Notes: generated by a model not told the origin, from the letters alone. A DNA stretch of 12,472 bases from Bacillota bacterium (GCA_021205715.1 JAJPXA010000040.1:1-12472), one strand, 5' to 3'; shown: positions 1 through 7,963, numbered from the stretch's first letter. Program-made: numbers and translations.

Positions 1-170
1 ACCCCTCCGTCACGGCTGCGCCGTGCCACCTCCCCTAGTAGGGGAGGCTTTTGGATGACGCTTTTCGAGGCTCCCCCTTAGCAGTTTCGCTACGCCCTAC
101 GACTTTGCAAAGCAAAGTCGAAAGGCAAAAGGTGCTGTAGGGGAGTTGTCGGCGAAGCCGACTGAGGGGT
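1..170. repeat. Intergenic element with imperfect inverted ends and four internal hairpins
   Basis: No gene is seen here. The first seven bases (ACCCCTC, 1-7) are the exact reverse complement of 164-170, and the match continues imperfectly inward: roughly 1-37 against 134-170, including ctcccc 71-76 or 31-36 against ggggag 140-145. Inside are four perfect palindromes, each with a three-base loop: 11-25 (6-bp stem, loop TGC), 29-47 (8 bp, loop AGT), 100-120 (9 bp, loop AAA) and 148-162 (6 bp, loop GAA). The layout resembles a MITE-like or REP-like non-coding repeat. I recall similar text (CGGCTTCGCCG next to CTCCCCTA) from gut Clostridia but could not verify it. The left end may continue beyond base 1. 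Confidence 0.7.
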
Positions 171-176
171 TTTAAC

Positions 177-195
177 GGGTGCCCAATGGGCACCC
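177..195. repeat. Perfect hairpin, 8-bp stem, AAT loop
   Basis: GGGTGCCC at 177-184 pairs with GGGCACCC at 188-195 across the loop AAT. It lies seven bases beyond the inverted-end element and starts the second half of the palindrome field. No T-tract follows on either strand, so it is not a typical intrinsic terminator. Confidence 0.75.
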
Positions 196-218
196 CTACG
201 AAGTCTAATACACTCAAA

Positions 219-239
219 TGACAAAACGAAGTTTTGTCA
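219..239. repeat. Perfect hairpin, 9-bp stem, GAA loop
   Basis: TGACAAAAC at 219-227 pairs with GTTTTGTCA at 231-239 across the loop GAA. The loop is the same as in the palindrome at 148-162, although the stem is unrelated. This suggests a shared architecture rather than copies of one sequence. Confidence 0.75.
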
Positions 240-246
240 CGCGGGT

Positions 247-265
247 CAAGGGGCGCTGCCCCTTG
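247..265. repeat. Perfect hairpin, 8-bp stem, GCT loop
   Basis: CAAGGGGC at 247-254 pairs with GCCCCTTG at 258-265 across the loop GCT. It is separated by six bases from the next palindrome at 272. The two form a GC-rich tandem pair that would fold strongly in RNA or single-stranded DNA. Confidence 0.75.
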
Positions 266-271
266 CGGAGC

Positions 272-288
272 GCGAGGCAGAGCCTCGC
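272..288. repeat. Perfect hairpin, 7-bp stem, AGA loop
   Basis: GCGAGGC at 272-278 pairs with GCCTCGC at 282-288 across the loop AGA. It is the last of the eight three-base-loop palindromes. The DNA from 289 to 327 is AT-rich and shows no further structure before the gyrB terminator. Confidence 0.75.
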
Positions 289-327
289 ATATATCAAACT
301 TCCATAACCCCAAATTTAATTTTAATC

Positions 328-370
328 AAAAAATCTCCCGCGCTTATTATATTCCGCGCGGGAGATTTTT
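328..370 (-). terminator. Rho-independent terminator after gyrB
   Basis: Read on the minus strand, AAAAATCTCCCGCGC (370-356) and GCGCGGGAGATTTTT (343-329) form a perfect 15-bp stem around a 12-base loop, and the RNA ends in a run of six U. The 3' arm and U-run come straight after the stem's GC core, as in a textbook intrinsic terminator. It starts seven bases past the gyrB stop codon, so it ends the recJ-to-gyrB unit and rules out a directly co-transcribed gyrA downstream. Confidence 0.92.
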
Positions 371-377
371 AAACCTG

Positions 378-2312
378 TTAAATATCCAAATTTGAAACGT
401 ACTTCGCGTTTTCCTCAATAAACGCGCGCCGCGGCTCGACCTTATCGCCCATAAGCAGGGTGAACGTTTGATCCGCCTCAATCGCGTCTTGGAGATCGAC
501 GCGGAGCATCGTGCGCTTTTCGGGATCCATTGTGGTTTCCTTAAGCTCGTCCGAGTCCATCTCGCCCAAACCCTTGTAACGCTGAACCTTGCAATTGGGG
601 CCCATTTCGGCAATGAGCGCGTCGCGCTCATCGTCCGAAAACGCGTACCTTTCGACAAGGTTCTTGTTCTTACCTGTCCAAACCTTAAACAGCGGCGGCT
701 GCGCAAGGTAAATATTGCCGTTGTCTATAAGCGGACGCATATATCTGAAGAAGAACGTCAGAAGCAGCGTTCTTATATGCGCGCCGTCTACGTCGGCATC
801 CGCCATTATTATTATCTTGCCGTAATTGAGCTTGGTAATGTCAAATTCCGAGCCGATTCCCGTGCCTAAAGCCTTTATTACAGGCAGCAGCTTTTCGTTT
901 CCGTATACCTTGTCGGCTCTTGACTTTTCAACGTTAAGCATTTTGCCCCAGAGCGGGAGAACCGCCTGATAGCGTCTGTTTCGCCCTTGCTTCGCGCTTC
1001 CGCCCGCGCTGTCGCCCTCGACAATGAACAGCTCCGCGTAGTCCGCGCCCTCGTCCGCACAGCGGGCGAGCTTGCCCAAAAGCGCGCTGTCGCCGAGCGA
1101 TGAATTTTTCCTTGTAGCCTCGCGCGCCTTTTTCGCCGCTTCGCGCGCGCGCGACGCCATCAGCGTCTTGTCTATGATGGTTCTCGCGACCTTCGGATTT
1201 TCTTCAAGGAACGCGTTGAATTTATCGGAAATCGCCTTTTCAACCAAGGTTCTCGCGCCGCTGTTGCCGAGCTTTGTTTTTGTCTGTCCCTCAAACTGCG
1301 CTTCCTCGACCTTAACGCTTATTACCGCCGTTAATCCCTCGCGCGTGTCGTCGCCCGAAAGGGGCGCGTCCTTTTCCTTGAGGATATTGTACTTTCTCGC
1401 GTAGTCGTTTAACACCTTTGTAAGTCCCGACTTAAATCCCGTTTCGTGCGTGCCGCCGTCAACAGTGTGGATGTTGTTGGCGAATGACAAAATCGTTTCG
1501 GTATACGCGGTTGTGTATTGCATAGCAATCTCGACCTCCATACCCTCGCGTTTGTTTTCAAAGTAAATTATCTCGTCGTGTATCGGATCCTTATTTACGT
1601 TTATATACTGCACAAATTCCTTAATTCCGCCCTCGGCGTAAAGGGTTACGGGCGCCGGCTCCTCCTCGCGGAAGTCGGTGTATATTATTTTTACGCCTTT
1701 GTTTAAAAACGCCTGTTCTCTTAAACGCTTTATCAATACCGCCGAGTCGAAAATAAGCGTTTCGAATATTTCGCCGTCCGGCTTAAAGGTGATTTTCGTG
1801 CCGGTTTTATCGGTGTCGCCGATTATTTTAAGCGCGCAGGTCGGCTTGCCGCGTTCGTAGCTTTGATAGTGAATATGCTCGCCGTCGGAAACCTCGATTT
1901 CAAGCTTTTCCGAAAGCGCGTTTACAACCGATGAGCCGACACCGTGCAGACCGCCCGATACCTTATATCCGCCGCCGCCGAATTTTCCGCCGGCGTGAAG
2001 AATCGTAAGAACGACCTCGACCGTCGGTATACCCTGCTGCGGATGGATTCCCACCGGAATACCGCGTCCGTTATCGGTTACGGTAACGGAGTTGTCGGGA
2101 TTTATGTCAACCTTTATTTCGGTACAATATCCGGCGAGTGCCTCATCGATGGAATTGTCGACAATTTCATACACCAGGTGATGAAGTCCCGCGGCGGAGG
2201 TTGAGCCTATATACATTCCCGGGCGCTTTCTTACTGCCTCGAGTCCCTCCAAAACCTGTATTTGGTTCTCGTCATATACTACTTCTTCCTCGTTTTTGTT
2301 AAAGTCGTTCAT
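378..2312 (-). CDS. gyrB: DNA gyrase subunit B (ATPase subunit)
   Basis: This is the ATP-hydrolysing subunit of type IIA topoisomerase, which with GyrA introduces negative supercoils into DNA. The 644-residue length fits the short GyrB of Gram-positive bacteria, without the insertion that makes the E. coli protein about 800 residues. Visible parts are the GHKL ATPase fold (EIVDNSIDEA 49-58, TDNGRGIP 79-86, the glycine-rich lid 108-126), the ATP-contacting QTKTKLGNS (343-351), and the TOPRIM domain with EGDSAGG (432-438) and metal-binding DADVDG (505-510). RYKGLGEM near 578-585 closes the family pattern. Residue 455 is Trp in LPLWGK, where GyrB usually has Arg or Lys. The ATG follows AGGAGA (2326-2321) at good spacing, 18 bases after remB. 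It is the last gene of its unit. A ParE paralogue is less likely given the remB-gyrB context. Confidence 0.97.
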   Translation of the reverse strand: MNDFNKNEEEVVYDENQIQVLEGLEAVRKRPGMYIGSTSAAGLHHLVYEIVDNSIDEALAGYCTEIKVDINPDNSVTVTDNGRGIPVGIHPQQGIPTVEVVLTILHAGGKFGGGGYKVSGGLHGVGSSVVNALSEKLEIEVSDGEHIHYQSYERGKPTCALKIIGDTDKTGTKITFKPDGEIFETLIFDSAVLIKRLREQAFLNKGVKIIYTDFREEEPAPVTLYAEGGIKEFVQYINVNKDPIHDEIIYFENKREGMEVEIAMQYTTAYTETILSFANNIHTVDGGTHETGFKSGLTKVLNDYARKYNILKEKDAPLSGDDTREGLTAVISVKVEEAQFEGQTKTKLGNSGARTLVEKAISDKFNAFLEENPKVARTIIDKTLMASRAREAAKKAREATRKNSSLGDSALLGKLARCADEGADYAELFIVEGDSAGGSAKQGRNRRYQAVLPLWGKMLNVEKSRADKVYGNEKLLPVIKALGTGIGSEFDITKLNYGKIIIMADADVDGAHIRTLLLTFFFRYMRPLIDNGNIYLAQPPLFKVWTGKNKNLVERYAFSDDERDALIAEMGPNCKVQRYKGLGEMDSDELKETTMDPEKRTMLRVDLQDAIEADQTFTLLMGDKVEPRRAFIEENAKYVSNLDI

Positions 2313-2330
2313 TTTCTCTATCTCCTAAAC

Positions 2331-2588
2331 TTATATTGTTAATGACGCGCTGTTTTTCGCAAGCGCTTTTGACGTGTACGATGAAATATACACCGTTACC
2401 TTGCCGTTCTTTTTTGTCACCGCGAACGATTTCGGTAAATCGCTCGCCGCGTTTATAATAATACCGCTGTCCTGCGCCCGCGGCAGAAAATTTTTGCCCT
2501 GACGGGACACGGTAGTATTGTCCGTATCGAATATTCCGATTATTTCATCGGTGTTTACAACGATGTTGTTTCCGAGATGAAGATACAT
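2331..2588 (-). CDS. remB: DUF370 family regulator RemB (YaaB-like)
   Basis: This small protein of 85 residues begins MYLHLGNN, the typical start of RemB/YaaB proteins of the DUF370 family. It continues with a short beta-rich pattern (IIGIFD 16-21, VTVYISS 64-70). In Bacillus subtilis RemB contributes to extracellular-matrix gene expression, while its relative RemA is a DNA-binding regulator; how RemB itself works is unclear. No enzyme motif is present. I chose the ATG at 2588 rather than the in-frame GTG at 2597, because the GAGGAG ribosome site formed by the last two codons of recF sits eight bases before the ATG, and because family members start MY(I/L)HLG. Only five bases separate it from the recF stop, so translation is probably coupled. 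Position between recF and gyrB is the standard one in Bacillota. Confidence 0.9.
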   Translation of the reverse strand: MYLHLGNNIVVNTDEIIGIFDTDNTTVSRQGKNFLPRAQDSGIIINAASDLPKSFAVTKKNGKVTVYISSYTSKALAKNSASLTI

Positions 2589-2593
2589 AAATT

Positions 2594-3676
2594 TCACTCC
2601 TCATATGCCGTTCCGTTTTTTATTTTGAACAGCTTTGTTTGATTTGAGCTTGAAACAAGATCGGTGTCGGTGGAGGTTATAAATACCTGCTTGTCGCGTA
2701 TCCTCTCCGATAAATATGCCCTGCGGTTTATGTCAAGCTCGCTCATTATATCGTCCAAGAGAAGCACGGGGTACTCCTCCTTTTGCTCGTAAATATATTC
2801 TGCCTGCGCTATTTTAAGGGCGAGCGCCGCCGTGCGCTGCTGCCCCTGCGAGGCGTAAATTTTCGCCGGTGCGCCGTTGATTTTAATGATTATATCGTCG
2901 CGCTGAATCCCGTATGCGGACGAATAAAACGCTATTTCCTTATCCGCGTGCAACCGTAAAAAGTCGTAGTACGCGCCGGCGGTCATCTCATCGATGCGTA
3001 TTCCCGGGGCGTATGAAATATCAAGCTCCTCTTTGGATATTTCAGCCTGTATTTTTTTCGCGTAGCCGTTTACGGATTTTATAAATTCCGCGCGGTAGTT
3101 CATTATTTTCGCGCCGCTTTCGGCAAGCTGCTCGTTCCAAACGTCAAGCGCGGTTTTGCCGCCGTATGCCGATAGATTTTTAAGCGCGTTGTTTTTTTGA
3201 ATAAGCGCCTTTTGGTAATCCGAAAGGCTTGACAAATACCCCGGGAACAGCTGGCTTATCGCCGCGTCCGTATAATGCCTGCGCGCGCCGGGTGAGCCTT
3301 TGATAAGCGTTAAATCCTCGGGCGCGAACATAACCGCGTTTAAATAGTTCATCAGCTTGCTCAGCCGCGATATTTGAACGTGATTTATTTTGATGGTTTT
3401 TTTGCCGTTTCTGCCAAGCTGCATTACGGCGCCGTAATCTCTCTCGCTGTCGTGAAAATCAAGCGACAGCCGCGCCGCGTCCTCGCCGAACATTATCAGC
3501 TCGCGGTCGGATTTCGCGCGGTGCGAGCGCCCCTGCGCGAACATATAAAGCGCTTCCAAAATATTCGTTTTCCCCTGCGCGTTGTCGCCGTAAATGACGT
3601 TCGTGAACGGGGAAAAGGATATGTCAAGGCTTTTGTAATTTCGGAAATTTTTAAGCGACAGCGATGAAATATACAT
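2594..3676 (-). CDS. recF: DNA replication and repair protein RecF
   Basis: RecF is an SMC-like ATPase that, with RecO and RecR, helps load RecA onto gapped single-stranded DNA at stalled forks. The 360-residue length is normal. It shows the Walker A loop GDNAQGKT (30-37), the ABC signature SQGQQ (276-280), Walker B LLLDD (305-309) and the D-loop SELD (312-315), all in the expected order. The N-terminal pattern LSLKNFRNY (6-14) is the usual RecF opening. The ATG overlaps the stop codon of the upstream S4 gene as TAATG, so the two are likely translationally coupled. The end of the gene supplies the ribosome binding site of remB. Nothing is missing or broken, and the identification is secure. 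Confidence 0.97.
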   Translation of the reverse strand: MYISSLSLKNFRNYKSLDISFSPFTNVIYGDNAQGKTNILEALYMFAQGRSHRAKSDRELIMFGEDAARLSLDFHDSERDYGAVMQLGRNGKKTIKINHVQISRLSKLMNYLNAVMFAPEDLTLIKGSPGARRHYTDAAISQLFPGYLSSLSDYQKALIQKNNALKNLSAYGGKTALDVWNEQLAESGAKIMNYRAEFIKSVNGYAKKIQAEISKEELDISYAPGIRIDEMTAGAYYDFLRLHADKEIAFYSSAYGIQRDDIIIKINGAPAKIYASQGQQRTAALALKIAQAEYIYEQKEEYPVLLLDDIMSELDINRRAYLSERIRDKQVFITSTDTDLVSSSNQTKLFKIKNGTAYEE

Positions 3677-3906
3677 TATTCCGCACCCACCGTTATATTT
3701 ACGGTTTCATCCTCAAATTCGACGGTTACTGTGTCGCCCGCGCGGACTTTTTTGCCGCGTATCACGCACGGCTCGCCGTTAAAGAACACCATATCCGAAA
3801 AAATCATATCCTTCGCATCCGCGCCGGATTCGGCGATGCCCGAAAATTTCAAGAGCTGGTCGAGCTTTATATATTCGGTTTTTATGTTTACGTTTAAGTT
3901 TTCCAT
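3676..3906 (-). CDS. yaaA: S4 domain protein YaaA (RlbA-like)
   Basis: A 76-residue protein that is almost entirely one S4 RNA-binding domain. IKLDQLLKFSG (about 11-21) forms the first helix, and VFFNGEPCVIRGKKVRAGDTV (about 41-61) is the typical S4 hairpin and turn. In Bacillus subtilis the equivalent gene lies between dnaN and recF, and its product is linked to ribosome assembly; that role is inferred here. I chose the ATG at 3906, preceded by GGTGA, over the TTG at 3921 that would overlap the end of rel. It starts 11 bases after the rel stop and its own stop overlaps the recF start by one base. The odd point is the upstream neighbour, rel instead of dnaN. Confidence 0.9.
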   Translation of the reverse strand: MENLNVNIKTEYIKLDQLLKFSGIAESGADAKDMIFSDMVFFNGEPCVIRGKKVRAGDTVTVEFEDETVNITVGAE

Positions 3907-3917
3907 ATGTTTCACCG

Positions 3918-6197
3918 TCAATTCGATAGTCTTGTAACATTTTTAATTCCGTGGAGCTGCTTTATTTTTTTGACAAGCAGTGTCAAATCCGAAACGTTTC
4001 GTATTTCCACGCCTATCTGTATAAACGCGGTGCCGCGTTTGTTTACGAACGCGTTTACCGACTTAAACGGAATTTTGAGATTTGAGAGTATGTTCGTAAC
4101 CTCCGAGAGAACTCCGTCGCGGTCGGCAGCCTCGATTTGCAGCTGCGATATATACGACGTGCTTCTGTCCTCATCCCACGAAACCTCAATAAGTCTGCTT
4201 TTGTCCTCTTCGGTGAGCTTATCGGGAGCGATATTCGGACAATCCGCTCTGTGAACGCTCACGCCTCTGCCTTTGGTTATAAATCCGACAATATCGTCGC
4301 CCGCGACAGGCGTGCAGCATCGCGCGAGGCGTACAAGACAGTTGTCTATATCCTTTACGATTATGCCCTTGCTTGACGCGCGCCGCTGCGACGGTTCCGT
4401 TTTTACGGTGTGCGTTTCCTCGTCAAAAACAGCGGCGAGCTTCTTTTGATTTTCCTTTTCCCGCACGGTTTTCATCCACTCGTCGCGCAGGCGCATTACA
4501 ACCTTTTGCGCCGTAAGACCGCCGTAGCCCACACTCGCGTACAAATCATCGAGTGTCGCGAAGCCGTAGCGCCTTATCATAACCTCCACCCATTCGGGTT
4601 TAAACAGCTGCGAATGCGTGTTTCCCAAGCGGCGCAGCTCGCGCTCTATAAGCTCCTTGCCGTGTTCTATGTTCTCGTCGCGCCGTTCACGCTTGAACCA
4701 TTGGTTTATCTTATTTCGCGCCTGCGAGGTTTTGCAGACCGTGAGCCAGTCGCGGCTGGGGCCGTGAGTGTTTGCCGTGAGTATCTCTATTATTTCTCCG
4801 TTTTTTATCACATAGTTGTTCGGAACGATTTTGCCGTCAACCTTCGCGCCGCTCATTTTATAGCCCACCTGAGAGTGTATCGCAAAGGCGAAGTCTATAA
4901 CGGTCGAGCCGGCGGGGAGCGATATAACCTTTCCCTGCGGCGTGAACACAAACACCTCGTCGGAGAATAAATCCACCTTTAGGGTCTGCATAAACGCGTC
5001 GGTGTCTATAATTCCGCTTTGAGTGTCGAGCAGCTGACGTATCCATTCATAGGTCGAGTCGCTGTCGGTCTTGCCGCTCACACCCTCCTTATATTTCCAA
5101 TGCGCCGCGATACCCTCCTCGGCTACGCGGTGCATTTCCCACGTGCGTATCTGTATTTCAAACGGCGTTCCGCCGGGCCCGATAAGTGTTGAGTGCAGCG
5201 ACTGATACATATTCGGCTTGGGCATCGCGATATAATCCTTGAACCTCATCGGCATAGGCTTATATAAGTCGTGAACCATACCCAAAACCGCGTAGCAGTC
5301 CGCTACGGTGTCAACTATAATTCTTACCGCGAACAGGTCATAGAGCTGGTCTATGGTTTTGTTCTGCGTGTACATCTTTCTGAAAATGCTGTAAAAATGC
5401 TTCGCGCGTCCGGTGACCTCGCCTTTGATATTCTGCTTTTTAAGGTTCTCGCGCAGGACGTTCATAATATCGGTAATGTACTCCTCGCGCTCGCCCTTTT
5501 TTTGATTGATAGCCGTCTTAATATCGTCGAACGCTACAGGGTCGAGGTATTTCAGCGACAAATCCTCAAGCTCTATCTTGATTTTCGACATACCCAAACG
5601 ATGGGCGAGGGGAGCGTATACATTAAGCGTTTCCTTTGATATAAGAAGCTGCTTTTCGCGCGGCATATATTTAAGCGTTCGCATATTGTGAAGCCTGTCG
5701 ACGAGCTTTATAAGCACAACGCGTATGTCCTTCGCCATCGCGAGAAACATTTTGCGGTAATTTTCAACCTGCTGCTCCTCGCGGGTATTGTATTGAATTT
5801 GCTTGAGCTTCGTAACTCCGTCGACGATATCCGCGACCGTCTGACCGAACAGAAGCGCGACGTCCTCGGACGTGAACGGAGTGTCCTCCACAACGTCGTG
5901 CAGGAGTGCGGCGGTTATCGCTATCGGGTCAAGCCCGAGCTGCGCCGAAATATACGCGACCTGCACCGGATGCTCGATATACGGCGCGCCGCTTTTTCTG
6001 AATTGGTTTTTGTGCGCCTCTTTCGCAAGACGGTATGCGACGTAAATCATATCCGTGTTTGCGTGCGGCGAATTTTTGCCGACCATTTTTATTATGTCCT
6101 CAACGATGCGGTCGTTGTCGCCGGCACTTTTCGGTAAATTTTCTGGGTCGAGTATGGTATATTCCGTTTTTTTCGCGGTTATATTTTTGTTATCCAT
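3918..6197 (-). CDS. relA: Bifunctional (p)ppGpp synthetase/hydrolase Rel
   Basis: This enzyme makes and degrades the stringent-response alarmones ppGpp and pppGpp and senses amino-acid starvation on the ribosome. Using the ATG at 6197 the protein has 759 residues. Both catalytic halves look active: the HD hydrolase carries H76, HD 100-101 and ED 104-105. The synthetase carries RFKD 318-321 (the RxKD form of bifunctional enzymes, not the ExDD of RelA-only enzymes), NMYQSLH 329-335 and EIQIRT 347-352. Next come the TGS domain (about 408-473), the Cys/His ribosome-contact motif (C620, C627, C628, H649, C653) and a C-terminal ACT domain (about 680-759). The ATG is preferred over a GTG nine bases upstream because GAGGTG sits seven bases before it. 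It follows recJ by 10 bases. In Bacillus apt usually lies between recJ and rel; here it is absent. Confidence 0.97.
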   Translation of the reverse strand: MDNKNITAKKTEYTILDPENLPKSAGDNDRIVEDIIKMVGKNSPHANTDMIYVAYRLAKEAHKNQFRKSGAPYIEHPVQVAYISAQLGLDPIAITAALLHDVVEDTPFTSEDVALLFGQTVADIVDGVTKLKQIQYNTREEQQVENYRKMFLAMAKDIRVVLIKLVDRLHNMRTLKYMPREKQLLISKETLNVYAPLAHRLGMSKIKIELEDLSLKYLDPVAFDDIKTAINQKKGEREEYITDIMNVLRENLKKQNIKGEVTGRAKHFYSIFRKMYTQNKTIDQLYDLFAVRIIVDTVADCYAVLGMVHDLYKPMPMRFKDYIAMPKPNMYQSLHSTLIGPGGTPFEIQIRTWEMHRVAEEGIAAHWKYKEGVSGKTDSDSTYEWIRQLLDTQSGIIDTDAFMQTLKVDLFSDEVFVFTPQGKVISLPAGSTVIDFAFAIHSQVGYKMSGAKVDGKIVPNNYVIKNGEIIEILTANTHGPSRDWLTVCKTSQARNKINQWFKRERRDENIEHGKELIERELRRLGNTHSQLFKPEWVEVMIRRYGFATLDDLYASVGYGGLTAQKVVMRLRDEWMKTVREKENQKKLAAVFDEETHTVKTEPSQRRASSKGIIVKDIDNCLVRLARCCTPVAGDDIVGFITKGRGVSVHRADCPNIAPDKLTEEDKSRLIEVSWDEDRSTSYISQLQIEAADRDGVLSEVTNILSNLKIPFKSVNAFVNKRGTAFIQIGVEIRNVSDLTLLVKKIKQLHGIKNVTRLSN

Positions 6198-6207
6198 AAA
6201 ATCCACC

Positions 6208-7920
6208 TCAATTCCTTTTTAAATCCTTTATAATAAGCTGTACGCTTTCTTGACCTTGAAATCGGTTTATGTTAAGCTCAAACGCCGCGTCCACGGTGTC
6301 GGAAATTTTGTATACGTCCGCAAGCTCTCCCATACCGAACGCTATGGCGTATATATATATATTATTCTTCGCCAGCTGTAAACGCAAATGCTTTTTTTCG
6401 GCTCCGACCGCGTAAATCGCGGTAACGGTCATAGCGGAAATTGAAAACAGCGGTTTTTCATTTCCCATACCGAACGGCTCAAGCCTTTCGAGCATATACG
6501 CGTTTTCGAGCGTTAAGTCCTCCGCGTTTATCTCACAGTCTATGTTTACGCTCGGCAAAAGCGTCTTGTCCGCCAAAGCCTTATCCGCGTATTTGTTGAT
6601 TTTCTTTGAAAATTCGTCTATGTCCGATTCGTTGATGTTAAGTCCCGCGGCAGCCGAATGACCGCCGAATTCCGTCAGCAGCTCTTTACATTCGTCAAGC
6701 GCGTCAAACAGGTTAAATTCCGGTATGCTGCGCCCGCTGCCTTTGCCGATGCCGTCCGAAAGCGATATGAGTATGCACGGGCGGTAAAACCGCTCGCACA
6801 GCTTTGACGCGACAATGCCTATCACGCCGTTGTGCCAGCTTTCGCTTGCGAGAACTATGACCTTTTTCTTTGAGAAATCGGCGTCTTTTTCTGTCAGCTT
6901 CAGCGCCTCGGAAAATATTTGCTGTTCCGTCGCCTGACGTTCGCGGTTTATCTCGTTCAGCGCCTCGGCAATTTCCTTTGCCTTTGCCTCGTCGTTTGTG
7001 AGCAGCAGCTCAACCGAGGTTTTTGCCGAGCCTATCCGTCCCGCCGCGTTAAGACGCGGCGCGGCGTTATACGCTATTGATGTGGATGTGACGGGTTTTC
7101 CGAGTATGCCCGCGACCTCGAACAGCGCCTTTAATCCGGGGCGCCTTGGCGTGGCGAGAAGCTTCAAGCCTCGGTCGACTATAACTCTGTTTTCGCCCGT
7201 AAGCGACACAACATCGGCAATCGTGCCGATTGCCGCGAGATCCGCGTAGCGGTTAAAGCACGCGGTGGTGTTTATGCCCTTTTTAATAGATATCGCCAAC
7301 GCCAGCTTAAACGCGACACCCACTCCCGCGAGCGCGTCAAACGGATAGCCGCAGTCGGGAATTTTCGGATTTACAACCGCCGCCGCGTCGCTCGGCAGAC
7401 TCTCGGGGCAGGTGTGATGGTCGGTTATGATAACGTCCATTCCCTGAAGCTTCGCAAACGAAACCTCGCCCTTTGCGGTTATGCCGCAGTCGACGGTGAC
7501 AAGCAGCTTTGTGCCGCTTTTTAAAAGCTTGTTTACCGCCATAATATTTATGCCGTAGCCCTCGTCGCGGCGGTCGGGAATGTAGTATTGCACATTCGCT
7601 CCGATTGAGCACAGGAAGTCGTAAAGCAAAGCCGCGGCGGTTATGCCGTCGACATCGTAGTCGCCGTACACCGTTATTTTTTCGCCCTTGTCCGCAGCCG
7701 ATAAAATCCTCTCGGCGGCTTTGTCCATATCCGGAAGCAGCATCGGGTTTATAACGCTTTTTAATGATTTTTTTAAAAACGGCTCTATGTCGGTTTCCTG
7801 AATCTCGCGGTTTAAGAGAATTGTCACTATTATTTTCGGCACGGAAAGACGCTTTGATATGTCTTCCGCTTTGCCCGCGGGGATTTTGGAGTTTTTATAT
7901 TTCCAAATTTTTTCGGTCAT
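6208..7920 (-). CDS. recJ: Single-stranded-DNA-specific exonuclease RecJ
   Basis: RecJ degrades single-stranded DNA 5' to 3' in recombination and mismatch repair. The 570-residue protein has the DHH phosphoesterase motifs GDYDVDG (86-92), DCGI (144-147), DHH (167-169) and IADVVS (234-239). The DHHA1 domain follows with SGRS (395-398) and GGHSAAAG (419-426), then a C-terminal OB-like region. I place the start at the ATG at 7920, where the conserved opening WKYKN follows. The reading frame stays open for 149 more codons upstream, but that stretch is promoter DNA and the reverse of the Asn/Gln-rich gene, giving an implausible hydrophobic low-complexity string. The ribosome site is weak (GGA about 11 bases upstream). 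A (TA)6 tract at 6350-6361 encodes IYIY. It is the first gene of the six-gene unit. Confidence 0.96.
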   Translation of the reverse strand: MTEKIWKYKNSKIPAGKAEDISKRLSVPKIIVTILLNREIQETDIEPFLKKSLKSVINPMLLPDMDKAAERILSAADKGEKITVYGDYDVDGITAAALLYDFLCSIGANVQYYIPDRRDEGYGINIMAVNKLLKSGTKLLVTVDCGITAKGEVSFAKLQGMDVIITDHHTCPESLPSDAAAVVNPKIPDCGYPFDALAGVGVAFKLALAISIKKGINTTACFNRYADLAAIGTIADVVSLTGENRVIVDRGLKLLATPRRPGLKALFEVAGILGKPVTSTSIAYNAAPRLNAAGRIGSAKTSVELLLTNDEAKAKEIAEALNEINRERQATEQQIFSEALKLTEKDADFSKKKVIVLASESWHNGVIGIVASKLCERFYRPCILISLSDGIGKGSGRSIPEFNLFDALDECKELLTEFGGHSAAAGLNINESDIDEFSKKINKYADKALADKTLLPSVNIDCEINAEDLTLENAYMLERLEPFGMGNEKPLFSISAMTVTAIYAVGAEKKHLRLQLAKNNIYIYAIAFGMGELADVYKISDTVDAAFELNINRFQGQESVQLIIKDLKRN

Positions 7921-7963
7921 TGTAAGTGTATCCAATCTAAATACGCATAATAATTTTAATATC

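Noticed and set aside
1..300. A CRISPR array
   Set aside because: The repeated units are palindromes with different stems and no regular spacer length; there are no direct repeats.
35..313. A 92-codon minus-strand open frame over the left end
   Set aside because: It runs through eight perfect palindromes and the mobile-like repeat, has no ribosome site and no protein-like pattern.
468..869. Plus-strand open frames opposite gyrB, rel and prfB (for example 468-869, 4410-4970, 5688-6137)
   Set aside because: All lie inside conserved minus-strand genes and show no domain or start signal of their own.
3907..3921. A TTG start for yaaA at 3921
   Set aside because: It would overlap the rel stop and lacks a ribosome site, whereas the ATG at 3906 has GGTGA at a usable distance and fits the family length.
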